DNA of 64,000 nucleotides from AP-16 sp963755055 (GTDB lineage: Bacteria > Pseudomonadota > Alphaproteobacteria > Rhizobiales > Xanthobacteraceae): NCBI GenBank assembly GCA_963755055.1, contig CAVWIS010000006.1, positions 186,001 to 250,000 on the forward strand, given 5' to 3'. Made by a program: the position numbers and the translations under genes. Below are positions 1 to 10,069 of the stretch, piece after piece (the first letter of the stretch is position 1; the number at the start of each line of letters is the position of its first letter). The notes beneath the pieces are model-generated. The model was not told the origin of the DNA and did not search any database. It was given only the letters and a program-made list of their open reading frames with translations.

Positions 1-77
1 GCGGCGGCGAAGCGGCCGGCGACAAGCATGACGGGCAGCTCAGCTGCGGGCTGCCGGATCTCGGTTCCTGTGGCCAT
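1..77 (-). CDS. 5' end of an unidentified gene running off the left edge
   Basis: The minus strand opens with ATG at 77 preceded by a purine-rich ggag about 9 bases upstream and continues open to the window edge, giving a start like MATGTEIRQPAAELP and a short hydrophobic stretch. Codon use is G/C-rich at third positions like its neighbours. Only 25 codons are visible, so no family can be named. It would be the next gene downstream of the broken oxidase at 209-722, which lies on the same strand. This is an inference from frame and start signal only. Confidence 0.4.
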   Translation of the reverse strand, partial: MATGTEIRQPAAELPVMLVAGRFAA

Positions 78-208
78 TTGGGGCTCCATCGTCCGTCTCG
101 CCCGAAGGCGCTTGCCCCAAGGACGGACGAGGCGCGGGCCGTACGACAGCCGGCCGGAATTTTTTTCAAGCGCGCCTGCGCGACGCGGCGGGGGACTGGG
201 GCGCCAGG

Positions 209-722
209 CTACCCGACCGGATGTCCCGCCCAGTGATGCCGGCGACTTTCGACAAAATCCTCCAGATCGCGATCCGACACCGTGACCAGGTCGCTGTGCC
301 CGAATCCCTTGGAATAGTCGATGATCGAGATGACTTCCGGCGTGATGCGGATCAACGGCACCTCGGCCGGATTGGAGCGCGGCATCACCTTGTATTCCGG
401 GTAGCGATGGAGTTGCAGCGCCGAAGCCCGGTCGATCTCGGCCGAAATCCTCGATCACCAGGGCGCGGGCGGCCATCGACAGGCCCTTGATCGACAGCGG
501 CTGCGGATAATCCCGGGCGATCGCCACCGACACCCGCGGATCGTTGCGGATATTGGCGTATTTCTGGCCGTTGCGGGCGATGAAGGCGTAGAGCACGAGC
601 CCGTCATTGGCGTAGCCGACCACGGTCGCCTGCGGCCAGCCGTCCGGCCGGGTGGTGGCGAGCGTCATGATCCGGTGCTCGTTGAGCAGCCCGACGATCA
701 GCTGCTTCAAGGTGTTCTTCAT
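209..722 (-). pseudogene. Pyridoxamine 5'-phosphate oxidase-like FMN protein, frameshifted
   Basis: The ATG at 722 starts MKNTLKQLIVGLLNEHR followed by IMTLATTRPDGWPQATVVG, the N-terminal half of the pyridoxamine-phosphate-oxidase-like split-barrel flavin family. The frame breaks after VIEDF near 443-449. The next frame then continues with AEIDRASALQLHRYPEYKV and ends with HHWAGHPVG and a TAG at 209. The total length is one base more than a multiple of three, so a single-base insertion explains the break. Members of this family are general FMN- or F420-binding reductases and their substrate cannot be told from sequence. It is divergent from hsp20 and shares the intergenic region that carries two FNR-like boxes. 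Either a recent pseudogene or a sequencing error. Confidence 0.75.
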
Positions 723-885
723 CTCTTGTCTCCAACGCCCACAGGGTGCGACGACGTTCCCGGCCTCCATGATCTCGGGGGGACTGCCGGGCTCGCCGGA
801 CGATCCGGCGACGGCGCACGTGATTCGGACGAGCCGATGCCGTCCGAGCGCAACGGCAGGGTGGCCCGATTGCACGAACCGGTCC

Positions 886-899
886 TTGATCTGCCTCAA
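886..899. promoter_or_regulatory. FNR/FixK-type box
   Basis: The sequence reads TTGAT-CTGC-CTCAA, one mismatch from the TTGAT-N4-ATCAA consensus of FNR/FixK proteins. It lies about 150 bases upstream of the hsp20 start and on the 5' side of the divergent oxidase gene. In Bradyrhizobium and Rhodopseudomonas, FixK2-type regulators commonly control small heat-shock genes under low oxygen, so oxygen control of one or both neighbours is a reasonable inference. Confidence 0.5.
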
Positions 900-959
900 T
901 GCTTTGCGGGCACCATAGGGGATGGCCGATCAGGCTGCCGGCCGGAAATTTCGTCGGTT

Positions 960-973
960 TTGCTCTGCATCAA
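960..973. promoter_or_regulatory. Second FNR/FixK-like box
   Basis: TTGCT-CTGC-ATCAA differs from the TTGAT-N4-ATCAA consensus at one position and shares the CTGC spacer with the box at 886. The two sites are 74 bases apart in the gap between the oxidase-like gene and hsp20. This one is closer to hsp20 and could be the promoter-proximal site. No separate promoter elements were identified with confidence. Confidence 0.4.
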
Positions 974-1050
974 TGCGGAATCCGCCGAACCGGACCATCA
1001 AGGCTGTGGCTACGAGCTGTAGTCGTAGTGCATCACAAAGGAGGAGCATC

Positions 1051-1524
1051 ATGCGCACGTCGTTGCCCTCTCTGTGGGGCCGTAACAACGAGGAGCCGTT
1101 CGCCGCATTGCGGCGCGAGTTCGATCAATTCCTCGCCGACTTCGGCCAGCGCTGGCCGACCTTCGGGTTGGGATCGACCGCGCAGTCCGCCCTCGCGGCG
1201 GTCAACGTCGCCGACACCAAGGAGGCGATCGAGGTCTCGGTGGAGCTTCCCGGCGTCACCGAGAAGGACGTATCGGTAACGGTCGAAGGCGACAGCCTGG
1301 TCATCGCCGGCGAGAAGAGATCGGAAACCGAGAGCAAGGAGAAGGACTGGCAGGTGGTCGAATGCAGCTACGGCGCCTTCCGGCGTGTCGTGCCGCTGCC
1401 GTTCGCCCCCGACGCCGGCAAGGTCGAAGCCAACTTCGACAAGGGCGTGCTCACCGTGAAGGTCGCCAAGCCTGCGGAGATCGTCACCAAGACGGTGGAG
1501 ATCCCGATCAAGAACGCCGCCTGA
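1051..1524 (+). CDS. Hsp20/alpha-crystallin family small heat-shock protein
   Basis: 157 residues, an ATP-independent holdase of the cytoplasm. A variable N-terminus (about residues 1-45) precedes the alpha-crystallin domain. That domain includes VSVELPGVTEKDVSVTVEG, the VVECSYGAFRRVVPLP stretch and GVLTVKVAKP near the C-terminus. The ATG at 1051 is chosen because AAAGGAGG lies 7 bases upstream; the frame stays open further 5' but without such a signal. A perfect GC-rich hairpin follows the stop. Upstream FNR-like boxes suggest low-oxygen control. It is a standalone gene, not in an operon. Confidence 0.93.
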   Translation: MRTSLPSLWGRNNEEPFAALRREFDQFLADFGQRWPTFGLGSTAQSALAAVNVADTKEAIEVSVELPGVTEKDVSVTVEGDSLVIAGEKRSETESKEKDWQVVECSYGAFRRVVPLPFAPDAGKVEANFDKGVLTVKVAKPAEIVTKTVEIPIKNAA

Positions 1525-1546
1525 ACGCCTGAGCGCCTGGTTCGCT

Positions 1547-1569
1547 GGGCCCGGCCCTTCGCCGGGCCC
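1547..1569 (+). terminator. Hairpin downstream of hsp20
   Basis: A perfect 9-bp stem, GGGCCCGGC with GCCGGGCCC, encloses a 5-base loop 23 bases after the hsp20 stop. Only a short TT follows, so it is a weak intrinsic terminator or an mRNA 3'-end stabiliser. Confidence 0.5.
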
Positions 1570-1679
1570 TTCGGCGTTCGGGCCGCTCCACCTTGCCCTG
1601 GCGACCCCGCCCCGCTACATCAGCGCCGACCTCCCGACAATGTCGGCGCTGATCGGCGCCCAACCAGAGGGCCCGGCCA

Positions 1680-3331
<1,652 letters not shown>

Positions 3332-3335
<4 letters not shown>

Positions 3336-3540
3336 GGTGGGCAAATCGCCCCCGTGACGACGTAGGGTGGGCAAATCGCCCGCACGGGCGGCGAAATCTT
3401 GTTGATGAGCTGCCGGCGATTTGCCCACGCGGTCCGACGCCGACGCCGTACGACGCCGGTGCGGCGGACGGCGTGGGCAAAATCGTACGCGATGTTTGGA
3501 CGCGAGGCGCGGTCGGGGCAGCGATTTTGCCCACCCTACG
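3332..3540. repeat. GTAGGGTGGGCAAA-type palindromic repeat cluster
   Basis: Two direct copies of GTAGGGTGGGCAAATCGCC at 3332 and 3362 are followed by the inverted arm CGATTTGCCCACGC at 3417, GCGTGGGCAAAATCG at 3471 and finally CGATTTTGCCCACCCTAC ending at 3539. It is a compound palindrome filling the space between two convergent genes. Related elements lie at 32247-32505, 40841-40907 and 41981-42141. The ettA stop codon is inside the first copy. No transposase is encoded, so this is a REP or MITE-like element. Confidence 0.8.
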
Positions 3541-3552
3541 GCGCGTCGCGCG

Positions 3553-4334
3553 TCAAGCCATGAAGCGAAGGATCGCGGCGGCGACCTCGTCGGGCTGGTC
3601 GAGCTCGGCGAGGTGGCCGGCGCCGGCGATGATTTTTGTCTCCGTCCTCGCCGTGATCGCCTTGGCGAAGGCGCCGGCATAGCTCTTCGGCATCAGCCGA
3701 TCGTTCTCGCCCCACAGGATCAGGGTCGGCGCCTTGATCAGCGGCAGCCGCCGCGCCAGCCTTGTGTTGCCGAGCGGCCAGAAGATTCGCGCAGCCGCCT
3801 CGTTGGCGCGGGTCTGCTCGATCGGCCACTCGATCGAGTTGGCGCCGGCCGGCATTGCCTTGAGGGCCTTGTAGGTGTCGGGCGCCTCCGTCATCAGGCC
3901 GGGAATATCGTCGGATTTCTGCGCCCATGGATCGGTCGGCGGGTCTTTTTCGTCGAACAGGCCGAACGGCGCGATCAGCACCAGGCGCTTCACCCGGTCC
4001 GGCCAGATCGCCGCCGCCTCGGCGGCGAACGAGCCGCCGACCGAGCTGCCGATGAGATCGGCGCCAGCGAGGCCCGCCTTGTCGATGACATCGCGCACCG
4101 CCAGCACCCAGTCGAGATGGCTGTCGAGCACCGCGTGGCCGCGGTCGCCACCGGGAAAGCCCGGCAGCGACGGCACGATCACGGTGCGCGCCGCGGCCAG
4201 CCGGTCGAGAAACGGCACCCAGCGCGGAAGGCCGCCATAGCCCGCGAGGAACCCGATTTTTTCCCCGTGCCCTTGCGCCAGACCCGCGTGGCGAATCCAT
4301 TGATGTCGATGGTCGTCGTGTCAGGCTCGGTCAC
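3553..4334 (-). CDS. Alpha/beta-fold hydrolase, frameshift near the N-terminus
   Basis: An alpha/beta hydrolase with nucleophile elbow GSSVGG, the acid strand PTLILWGENDRLMP and the final histidine motif GAGHLAELDQP. The catalytic Ser, Asp and His are all present. The N-terminus begins at a GTG at 4334 behind a GAGGAAAC Shine-Dalgarno and reads VTEPDTTTIDINGFATRVWR. It must shift frame inside the C4/T6 homopolymer at 4257-4266 to join the rest; one missing base restores KIGFLAGYGGLPRWVPF. Such a homopolymer deletion is probably a sequencing error. Without repair the open frame starts only at 4218. The substrate is unknown. It lies downstream of, and co-directional with, the monooxygenase gene at 4446, so the two may share a pathway. 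Confidence 0.82.
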
Positions 4335-4356
4335 GTTTCCTCGCTGTTTTTTTCCT

Positions 4357-4412
4357 CATGGCCGGCCTTGTCGGCCAAGACGTGGATGGCCGGGACAAGC
4401 CCGGCCATGACG
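4357..4412. repeat. Intergenic palindrome of the ATGGCCGGGCTTGTCCCGGCCAT type
   Basis: Two imperfect palindromes, CATGGCCGGCCTTGTCGGCC and GGCCGGGACAAGCCCGGCC, are separated by AAGACGTGGAT. From general knowledge of Bradyrhizobium and Rhodopseudomonas genomes, this is a very common dispersed intergenic repeat there. It lies between the monooxygenase and hydrolase genes and could form a stable mRNA hairpin between them. Confidence 0.65.
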
Positions 4413-4445
4413 TCGTACGTCGTGATATGACGAGTGCCGGGATCG

Positions 4446-5735
4446 TCACTCCGCGGCGGTGGCCGGCATGAAGGCGGGCAGGCTGGCACGCTCCCGCGCC
4501 TCCATGGGCCGCGGCCACCAGCGGTTCTCCCATTCGGCGAACATCGGCGCGAGCTTCGGCATCACCTTCTCGGCGAACAGCCGCGTATTGTACTTGGTGA
4601 GGTCCTTCGCCATGTTGCCGAACTGCATGAGCAGCATGAGCTGCCCGATGTTGAGCGAGGTGGCGAGCTCGCGCAGCTGCTCGACGACGTCGTCCGGCGT
4701 GCCGACGATGACGTAGCCGTTGTCGACGATGCCCTTCATGTCGCGGGCGAGCAGCTGCATCCGCGCCGCCCCGGTGAGGCCGGCGCCGGCGACGGTCTTG
4801 CCCTCGACCGCCATCTTGACCTGGCTCTCGATGCCGGCGCGCTGGGTCGCCTCGGTGACATAGCCGGGCGGCGACGCGAAACGCGGATCGACATGCAGGC
4901 AGCGGCCGTAAAAATACTCGGCCGGGCCGGTATAGAGATCGAGCGCCTGCTGCCGGCTCTCGGCGACGCCGACCACCTGGGCGAAGCCGGCCCGGTAGGG
5001 ATTGCGGTCCTTGCCGAGCCGGGCCATCTCCTCCCAAAAGCCCTTCATGACGCTCTGCGCCATCTTGTAGCCGTAGTACGACAGGTAGCAGAACACGTAG
5101 TCCATCTCCGCCGCCCAGCGCCAGGTCTCCACCGACCCGGCCCCCGGGATCCAGATCGGCGGATGCGGCTCTTGGATCGGCCGCGGCCAGATGTTGACGT
5201 AGCGCTGCTGGTTGAAGCGCCCGTTGAAGGCGAACGTCTCCTTCTCGGTCCAGGCGCGCATCACCAGGTCGTGGGCCTCGTAGTAGCGGTCGCGCAGCTG
5301 GCTCGGATTGGTGCCGTAGGCGTACGTGGTGTCCATCGGCGTGCCGACCGGGAAGCCGGCGATCAGCCGGCCCCCCGAGATGCAGTCGATCATGGCGAAC
5401 TCCTCGGCCACCCGCGTCGGCGGGTTGTACAGCGCGAGCGAGTTGCCGAGCACGCAGATCGCCGTATCGGTGGTGCGCCGCGCCAGCGCCGAGGCCACCA
5501 GGTTCGGCGACGGCATCAGGCCGTAGCCGTTGGAGTGATGCTCGTTGCAGCAGATGGCGTCGTAGCCGCATTCGGCGGCGTACTCGAGCTCGTCGAGGAA
5601 ATCGTTGTACATGTGATGCGCCCGCCGCGGGTCGAACAGCGAGGAGTGGATGTCGACCCAGACCGAAGGGTGCTTGTCCTTGAAGTCGTCGGGAAGCTCC
5701 CGGTAGGGCATCAGGTGGAACCAGAGGAATTTCAT
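4446..5735 (-). CDS. LLM-class flavin-dependent oxidoreductase (luciferase-like monooxygenase)
   Basis: 429 residues. The start MKFLWFHLMPYRELPDDF, the NEHHSNGYGLMPSPNLVAS motif, LGNSLALYNPPTRVAEE and GRLIAGFPVGTPMDTTY identify a bacterial-luciferase-superfamily TIM barrel. This family uses reduced flavin and oxygen to oxidise organic substrates. At about 430 residues it belongs to the longer LLM subgroup often clustered with hydrolases in Rhizobiales. A GGGAGA motif precedes the ATG. The downstream alpha/beta hydrolase at 3553 is co-directional, which is compatible with oxygenation followed by hydrolysis. The true substrate cannot be inferred. Confidence 0.9.
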   Translation of the reverse strand: MKFLWFHLMPYRELPDDFKDKHPSVWVDIHSSLFDPRRAHHMYNDFLDELEYAAECGYDAICCNEHHSNGYGLMPSPNLVASALARRTTDTAICVLGNSLALYNPPTRVAEEFAMIDCISGGRLIAGFPVGTPMDTTYAYGTNPSQLRDRYYEAHDLVMRAWTEKETFAFNGRFNQQRYVNIWPRPIQEPHPPIWIPGAGSVETWRWAAEMDYVFCYLSYYGYKMAQSVMKGFWEEMARLGKDRNPYRAGFAQVVGVAESRQQALDLYTGPAEYFYGRCLHVDPRFASPPGYVTEATQRAGIESQVKMAVEGKTVAGAGLTGAARMQLLARDMKGIVDNGYVIVGTPDDVVEQLRELATSLNIGQLMLLMQFGNMAKDLTKYNTRLFAEKVMPKLAPMFAEWENRWWPRPMEARERASLPAFMPATAAE

Positions 5736-5964
5736 GAAAGCGTCTCCCGTCCACGGCGAGGCTCATCGCGGCCGGCGCTGATCCCCGGGGTCGAGCCGGC
5801 GGCCTGAAATGCTGGGCTCTGCCGGCAGGACAGTACGGCCAATGCGGAGGGGCGTTCAAGCGCCAAGTCGACCGTGCCCGGCGTCGAAGTGTTCTGGCCA
5901 AGCCGAGGCCGTCCCTTTATATGCGGACGGACACAAGGATGAGTTTTCACAGGGGAGGAGAAGA

Positions 5965-7233
5965 ATGAACCACGCCGGCATTCTCGCACGCGTCCTGGTC
6001 GCCGGGTCGATTTCGCTCTGGGCCGGAGCGGCCTTCGCCGAGAGCCCGGAGGCTGCCGGATTCTCCCAGCAGCGCCTGGAGAACATCGGCAACTACGTCA
6101 AGGCCGATATCGCCAAGGGCTTGATCCCCGGCGCCGTGCTCGCGATCGTCCGCCACGGGCAGGTGGTCTATCAGCAGACCTGGGGCGAGCGCGACCCGAC
6201 CACCAAGGCGCCGATGACCGCGGATGCGATCTTCCGGATCTATTCGATGTCGAAGCCGATCACCACCGTGGCGGCGATGATGCTGGTCGAGGAGGGCCGC
6301 CTCGCGCTCGAGGAGCCGGTCGCCAAGTACATCCCGCAATTCGCCAATGTGAAGGTCGGGGTGGAGAAGCCGGGCGAGGACGGCAAGCCGGCGCTCGATC
6401 TCGTGGCGCCGAAGCGGCCGATCACCGTCGAGGATCTCATGCGCCATACCTCGGGCATCACCTACGGCTTCTTCGGCGAGGGCCTGGTGAAGAAGGCCTA
6501 CGTCGACAACCACGTCTTCGCCGGCGACTTCGACAATGCGGAGTTCGCCGACCGCATCGCCAGGATGCCGCTCGCCTATCAGCCGGGAACGACCTGGGAC
6601 TACAGCCATTCGACCGACATCCTCGGCCGCGTCATCGAGATCGTGTCGGGCAAGTCGCTGTACGCCTTCGAGAAGGAGCGCATCCTCGCTCCGCTCGGCA
6701 TGACCGACACCGCCTTCTACGTCACCGATGCGGCGAAGCAGCCGCGCATCGCCGAGCCGTTTCCCAAGGACCGGGCGATCGGGACGGACATCGAGTTCAA
6801 CGATCCGCGCGTCGGCGCAAAATGGGAGTCGGGCGGCGGCGGCATGGTCTCGACCACGGCCGACTACGTGCGCTTCCTGACCATGCTTGCAAGCGGCGGC
6901 GTCCTCGACGGCAAGCGCTATCTGAGCCCGAAGACCATCGCCCTGATGACGGCGAACCATATCGGCCCCGCCGCCGGCGTAGTGCCGGGTCCCTATTACC
7001 TGCCGGGCCCGGGTTTCGGTTTCGGCCTCGGCTTTGCGGTGCGCACCGAGCCCGGAGTGTCGCCGCAGCTCGGCAGCGTCGGCGAGTACAACTGGGGCGG
7101 CGCCGGCGGCACCGCCTTCTGGGTCGACCCCAAGGAGGACCTGCTCGTGGTCTTCATGATGCAGTCGCCCTCGCAGCGGGTGCGCTACCGGGCGGCGCTG
7201 CGCAACATGATCTACGGGGCCATGGAGAAGTGA
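5965..7233 (+). CDS. Secreted serine hydrolase of the beta-lactamase / class C family
   Basis: 422 residues from the ATG at 5965, which follows AGGGGAGGAG. A Sec signal peptide, MNHAGILARVLVAGSISLWA followed by GAAFA, should be cleaved before ESPEA. The SxxK catalytic motif is S94-M-S-K97 in RIYSMSKPIT. The second motif is YSHSTDILG, where a histidine replaces the usual Asn of YxN, a variant seen in family VIII esterases. GGAGGTAFW near the C-terminus fills the KTG-like position. Esterase or D-aminopeptidase-like activity in the periplasm is more likely than beta-lactam hydrolysis. It is followed 76 bases later by the co-directional oxidase at 7310. Confidence 0.9.
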   Translation: MNHAGILARVLVAGSISLWAGAAFAESPEAAGFSQQRLENIGNYVKADIAKGLIPGAVLAIVRHGQVVYQQTWGERDPTTKAPMTADAIFRIYSMSKPITTVAAMMLVEEGRLALEEPVAKYIPQFANVKVGVEKPGEDGKPALDLVAPKRPITVEDLMRHTSGITYGFFGEGLVKKAYVDNHVFAGDFDNAEFADRIARMPLAYQPGTTWDYSHSTDILGRVIEIVSGKSLYAFEKERILAPLGMTDTAFYVTDAAKQPRIAEPFPKDRAIGTDIEFNDPRVGAKWESGGGGMVSTTADYVRFLTMLASGGVLDGKRYLSPKTIALMTANHIGPAAGVVPGPYYLPGPGFGFGLGFAVRTEPGVSPQLGSVGEYNWGGAGGTAFWVDPKEDLLVVFMMQSPSQRVRYRAALRNMIYGAMEK

Positions 7234-7309
7234 CGGCGGCGCGGCTCGCTCGCGTGCGGCGGGCGGGCCGCGGATCGCGGGCTTCGTCGGGCAATCGGAG
7301 GAACCAACG

Positions 7310-8539
7310 ATGTCTCCGCAACATATTCGCCTCGCCAGCCGCCGCCGTTTGCTGCAATTCCTCGCCGCCAGCCCGTTGCTGGCAGAGGGTGCGCTGGCGG
7401 AGGCCCTGCGGCCGGCGGACCCGACCGCCTGGGCGCCGCGCGAGCTGGACAAGGTGATCATCGACCCCAGGCAGGCTCTCGACGTCTTCGACTTCGAGCC
7501 GGTCATGAAGGCCAACGTGCCGCCGGCGCATTTCGGCTACATGGCGACCGGCGTCGACGACGAGGTGACGCTGCGCGCCAATCGCGAGGCGTTCGGCAAG
7601 CTCCGGCTGCGCCCCCGCCGGCTGGTCGATGTGAGCAAGATCGACATGAGCGCCGAGATTCTCGGGACGAGATACGACAGCCCGATCGTCATTGCGCCGA
7701 CGGGCAGCAACCGCGCCTTTCATGCCGACGGCGAGCTCGCCGTCGCCCGGGCGGCGAAGGCCGGGAGCCATCTGCAGATCCTGTCCACGGTCGCCTCGAC
7801 CTCGATCGAGGATGCGATCGCCGCGCGCGGCGCGCCGGTATGGTTTCAGCTCTACACCACCCAGCGCTGGGAGATTGCCGAAGCCCTGGTCAAGCGGGCA
7901 GAGGGCGCCGGCGCCCCGGTCATCGTCGTGACCCTCGACGTGAGATCGTCCCCGAAGTGGCCGACTTTCGTCCGCCTCCGCCGCACCGACACGCGCGATT
8001 GCGCCGGCTGTCACGGTCTCAACGCCTATCTGTCGAGCAAGCCGAATTTTGCCGGGATCGACCTTGGCGGCGTGAGCGGCACGGTGGTCACCAACCTGAC
8101 CTGGGATCTGATCAAGCGCCTGCGCGATACCGTCAAGGGCAAGCTGGTGCTCAAGGGTATCCTCGCATTCGAGGACGCGCAGCTTGCCGCCGGCGCCGGT
8201 ATCGACGCCGTCGTCGTCTCCAATCACGGCGGACGGGTGGAGGACGATGTCGCGCCGACCATCGAGGTGCTGCCGGAAATCGTCGAGGCGGTCGGCGGAC
8301 GCATGCCGGTGCTGGTCGACAGCGGCTTTCGTCGTGGCACCGACATCGTCAAGGCGCTGGCGCTCGGCGCCCAGGCGGTGTGCATCGGCCGGCCCTATCT
8401 GTGGGGGCTCGGGGCTTTCGGCCAGCCGGGCGTCGAGCGGGTGCTGGACATCCTGCGCGCCGAGACCCGCAGCGCGATGCAGCAGCTCGGCGCGCCGTCG
8501 CTCAAGGATCTGCGTGCCGCGATGGTGCGCCGCATCTGA
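7310..8539 (+). CDS. FMN-dependent alpha-hydroxy-acid oxidase/dehydrogenase
   Basis: 409 residues in the glycolate/lactate oxidase family. Landmarks are SPIVIAPTGSNRAFH, LQILSTVASTSIED, the catalytic histidine in VVVSNHGGR, and LVDSGFRRGTDIVKALALGA for FMN phosphate binding. The N-terminus MSPQHIRLASRRRLLQFLAA looks like a Tat signal (twin arginine then a hydrophobic run to ALAEA), suggesting export with bound FMN. The ATG follows GGAGGAACC. It lies 76 bases after the serine hydrolase on the same strand and may be co-transcribed. The acid it oxidises is unknown. Confidence 0.9.
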   Translation: MSPQHIRLASRRRLLQFLAASPLLAEGALAEALRPADPTAWAPRELDKVIIDPRQALDVFDFEPVMKANVPPAHFGYMATGVDDEVTLRANREAFGKLRLRPRRLVDVSKIDMSAEILGTRYDSPIVIAPTGSNRAFHADGELAVARAAKAGSHLQILSTVASTSIEDAIAARGAPVWFQLYTTQRWEIAEALVKRAEGAGAPVIVVTLDVRSSPKWPTFVRLRRTDTRDCAGCHGLNAYLSSKPNFAGIDLGGVSGTVVTNLTWDLIKRLRDTVKGKLVLKGILAFEDAQLAAGAGIDAVVVSNHGGRVEDDVAPTIEVLPEIVEAVGGRMPVLVDSGFRRGTDIVKALALGAQAVCIGRPYLWGLGAFGQPGVERVLDILRAETRSAMQQLGAPSLKDLRAAMVRRI

Positions 8540-8540
8540 T

Positions 8541-9362
8541 TCATGTCGTCGGGGTCTGCAGCAAGCCCGCCACCGCAAACCCGATGCCGGTGGCGATCAG
8601 CGCGGCGCCGATGCCGACGCGCCAGAATTTGGGGTGCGGCAGCAGCTTCTCCGCCGTCACCAGCACCGCCAGTCCCGCCACCCAGCGCAGGTCCATCACC
8701 GCAACAGCAAACAGCAGCAGCATCAGGCCGGCGCAGCAGAGCGTGCAGAACAGGCCGTGCCTCAGCCCCATGATGGTTGCGCCGAGCGCACCGTCGCGCC
8801 ATTCGCTGAGGATGAAGCCGTCGGTCGAGCGGCAATAGGCGAGGCACCGCTCCTTCAGCGGGCTGAATTGATAAAGGCCCGCCGCCAGAAACAGCGCGGC
8901 CGAGAGCAGATGGGAGGCCGACTGCATCATCGTCGTCAGGAGCCCGGTCCGCTGCAAGGCCCATTGTAGCGCGGTCGCGGCCAGCGAGAAGGCGGCCCAG
9001 ACCACGAGATAGCCGGCGAGAAAGATCATCGTGCGGACGGAGGGCGCGCCGCGCGCGCGCCGGCGCCGGTTGATGGTGGCGAACGCGGCGATCATCGGGC
9101 CGGTGCCCGGCAGCATCATCGCCGCCATCATCGCGGTCCACATGGCAAGCATCAGCACGGCGTCGAGGGGCGTCCATGACGGCTCCATGCCGTTCATCGA
9201 CATGTTCATGTCGCGCCACATCGCCGCTTCCATCGCGTCCATCACCTGCGCCTGATGGACGGTATAGGCCCAGGCGAGCGCGGCGATGACGACGACGAGC
9301 CCGATCACGACGAGGCGGTCGCGCCGGACTTGAGCCGCGCCCCCGCCGTCATTTCGGGTCAT
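8541..9362 (-). CDS. DUF2182 integral membrane protein
   Basis: 273 residues with several hydrophobic segments: LVVIGLVVVIAALAWAY, a Met-rich stretch MLAMWTAMMAAMMLPG, and LFLAAGLYQFSPLKERCLAYC. The LYQFSPLKxxCL motif with conserved cysteines and HGLFCTLCCAGLM are hallmarks of DUF2182, a predicted metal-binding membrane protein. The ATG at 9362 overlaps the stop of the DUF1326 gene by four bases, so translation is probably coupled. DUF1326 and DUF2182 often co-occur. The function of both is unproven; the Met/Cys/His-rich composition hints at metal handling. Confidence 0.9.
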   Translation of the reverse strand: MTRNDGGGAAQVRRDRLVVIGLVVVIAALAWAYTVHQAQVMDAMEAAMWRDMNMSMNGMEPSWTPLDAVLMLAMWTAMMAAMMLPGTGPMIAAFATINRRRRARGAPSVRTMIFLAGYLVVWAAFSLAATALQWALQRTGLLTTMMQSASHLLSAALFLAAGLYQFSPLKERCLAYCRSTDGFILSEWRDGALGATIMGLRHGLFCTLCCAGLMLLLFAVAVMDLRWVAGLAVLVTAEKLLPHPKFWRVGIGAALIATGIGFAVAGLLQTPTT

Positions 9363-10069
9363 TGGTTCTGCAGCGATTGGCGCCAACTGAAGGTTTTCGG
9401 GCCGTGCAGGTCGAACGAGATGTGTTTCGATGACCGCTGCGACCAGTCCCAGTTCCGGCCGAACGCCCCGGTGACGACGTTGCGCCTGGCCTGCCCGACG
9501 GTGAGGAAGCCCGGCACCACCTCGGGGCGCGGCGCATTGTAGATGCGGCAGGTGTCGTTTGCGGGAACCATGTATTTGCGGTATGGCCCGCCGAGACCTT
9601 CCACCAGGCCCGGCACCTCCACGCGCCAGTTTTCGGCGTCGTGGGTGACCGTCATCTTCACGAACTCGACGCCGTCGAGGCTGAGCGTCAGATCGCGCCA
9701 GGCCGCGAAGGCGCCGCCGGCATGGCCGGTGAAGATCTTTTCGAGCGCCGCACGCTCGGCCGGGTTGGCGCGGTCGTCGATGAGAAAGCCGAACTCCCGG
9801 TTCTTCTCCATCACGTTGCCCTCCCAGTGGATGATGAGGACAACGGCCAGGTCCCTGGTGATCGTGAGGTCGCCGTAATGACCGTCGCGGATCAGCCAGG
9901 TCAGCACGCCTTCGCAATAGCCGAGGGTCGGGTCGGAGCCGAAATTGCACGGGCAGCCGATGGCGCAGTTGCACAGGTCCCACCAGTCGCCGGTGAGGCG
10001 CCACTGGGGAACATCGGGTGTCTCGGTTGCGGCGGATGGCGCGGGCGGCATTCCCTCTCTCTTCTTCAT
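9359..10069 (-). CDS. DUF1326 domain-containing protein
   Basis: 236 residues. The N-terminal motif WRLTGDWWDLCNCAIGCPCNF with its CxCxxxCxC-type spacing is diagnostic of DUF1326. The remainder is a compact soluble domain ending with HISFDLHGPKTFSW. The ATG at 10067-10069 overlaps the upstream cupin stop codon (TGATG) and its own stop overlaps the DUF2182 start, giving a tightly coupled three-gene unit. The cysteine cluster suggests metal binding, but no biochemical role is established. Confidence 0.9.
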   Translation of the reverse strand: MKKREGMPPAPSAATETPDVPQWRLTGDWWDLCNCAIGCPCNFGSDPTLGYCEGVLTWLIRDGHYGDLTITRDLAVVLIIHWEGNVMEKNREFGFLIDDRANPAERAALEKIFTGHAGGAFAAWRDLTLSLDGVEFVKMTVTHDAENWRVEVPGLVEGLGGPYRKYMVPANDTCRIYNAPRPEVVPGFLTVGQARRNVVTGAFGRNWDWSQRSSKHISFDLHGPKTFSWRQSLQNQ

